Shown here piece by piece: positions 55,108-55,687 of a stretch of DNA of 55,687 bases. The first letter of the stretch is position 1, and every line of letters starts with the position of its first letter. This stretch comes from DATFEN01 sp035691285 (GTDB taxonomy: Bacteria; Acidobacteriota; Vicinamibacteria; Fen-336), in contig DASSJI010000141.1 in assembly GCA_035691285.1 (NCBI GenBank), positions 1-55,687 on the forward strand. The letters are read 5' to 3'. Made by a program: the position numbers and the translations under genes. The notes beneath the pieces are model-generated. The model did no database searches and was not told the DNA's origin. It saw nothing but the letters and a program-made list of their open reading frames with translations.

Positions 55108-55687
55108 AGCTTCAAGGAGAACTCGGGGAGGGGATCCTTCCCGGCGTGCTGCGGGCGGCGTACGTGGGCCGGCGCACGGGGATGCTGCACGTCACGCGCG
55201 GCGGCGAGCGGGCCAGCGTGTGCTTCGTCGGCGGCCGCATCGTCTACGGCTCCAGCAGCGTCCGCGAGGCGCGCCTCGGAGACACCCTCGTGCGCCACGG
55301 GCTGCTCACCGAATGGGACCAGGCGCGCGCGGCCGAGATGGTGGAGGTGACCGGGCGTCGCTTCGGCCAGATCCTCCTCGACCTGGGCATCCTCGACGGC
55401 GAGCGCCTCGAGGAGGGGCTCGCCCTCCACGTGCGGGAGGTGCTCCTGACGATCGTGTCGTGGCCTGACGGCACGTACGAGTTCGAGGACGTCGACCCGG
55501 CGTCCTTGAGGGGCTACGACAGGCCCCTGAAGCTGTCGACGGGCGAGGTCATCCTCGACGCGGTGTGGAGCATCGTCGACCCGGACGTGATCCGCTTCGG
55601 CCTGGGCGATCTGGACCGCGTGCTGGCCCAGGCCACGGACCCGCTGCTGCGCTTCCAGCGCCTGAACCTCAGCCCGACGGACGGCTT
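55104..55687 (+). CDS. DUF4388 (PATAN) domain protein, 5' part (runs out of window)
   Basis: 194 codons are present, open to the window end. The N-terminal domain (about 1-65: LGEGILPGVLRAAYVGRRTG, then CFVGGRIVYGSSS) fits DUF4388. It is followed by an MshEN-like helical module (about 65-110: LGDTLVRHGLLTEWDQARAA, GQILLDLGILDGERLEEGL), then VREVLLTIVSWPDGTYEFED. Such proteins are linked to gliding, GTPase or c-di-GMP regulation in Myxococcota and Acidobacteriota. The C-terminus is missing, so any output domain is unknown. Confidence 0.8.
   Translation, partial: MKLQGELGEGILPGVLRAAYVGRRTGMLHVTRGGERASVCFVGGRIVYGSSSVREARLGDTLVRHGLLTEWDQARAAEMVEVTGRRFGQILLDLGILDGERLEEGLALHVREVLLTIVSWPDGTYEFEDVDPASLRGYDRPLKLSTGEVILDAVWSIVDPDVIRFGLGDLDRVLAQATDPLLRFQRLNLSPTDG

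Overview
The window is a 55.7 kb piece of bacterial chromosome with very high G+C (about 70% by eye), dense coding, many GTG and TTG starts, and many 4-base stop/start overlaps (GTGA, ATGA, TTGA). The organism is a Gram-negative (diderm), respiring heterotroph. Evidence for this is an RND efflux pump, Tat-exported flavoproteins, lipoproteins and a complete membrane succinate dehydrogenase. Gene content (DUF4388 protein, HEAT and HD proteins, Bacteroidetes-type sdhCAB, a class V aminotransferase with serA, sucCD-ndk) fits Acidobacteriota best, with Myxococcota or a related high-GC candidate phylum as alternatives. There is no rRNA or marker protein that settles it. I saw no tRNA, rRNA, CRISPR array, phage or intact insertion sequence.

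Layout. 1-5.9 kb: tail of a fatty-acid oxidation dehydrogenase, then an RND adaptor and pump coupled to an APC permease. 5.9-9.8 kb: two divergent, paralogous Tat flavoproteins of the spermidine-dehydrogenase type. 9.8-17.0 kb: an EamA transporter, then recG-rsmD-coaD-aminotransferase-small protein-serine hydrolase in tight succession. 17.0-18.5 kb: a small disturbed area with a DUF4143 remnant and a nucleotidyltransferase between 14-bp direct repeats, then a small secreted protein. 18.5-22.9 kb: a ribose/inositol-type ABC importer with a Gfo/Idh/MocA dehydrogenase. 23-29 kb: a secreted phosphodiesterase/phosphatase, a cysteine desulfurase, and an aminotransferase-serA pair for serine metabolism.

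29-55 kb is dominated by the TCA cycle: icd with its kinase/phosphatase aceK, divergent mdh (coupled to an LVIVD-repeat lipoprotein), sdhCAB and sucCD-ndk. Between these lie a partial methionine salvage operon (mtnB-mtnD-mtnC), a decapeptide-repeat protein, an LCAT-like lipase, an M28 peptidase with a Na/Pi-like transporter and tandem Usp protein, a PilZ protein, an HD/HEAT pair, and a KimA-type potassium importer followed by two TrkA-like RCK proteins. The window ends inside a DUF4388 gene.

The least ordinary items are the KimA-RCK-RCK operon, the paired SpdH-like flavoproteins, the decapeptide-repeat protein, the repeat-flanked remnant at 17 kb, and a promoter before sucC whose -35/-10 spacer holds a perfect palindrome. 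Several -10-like hexamers lie only 6-11 bases before start codons, which suggests leaderless transcripts are common here. I found no clearly new multi-gene defence or biosynthetic system.
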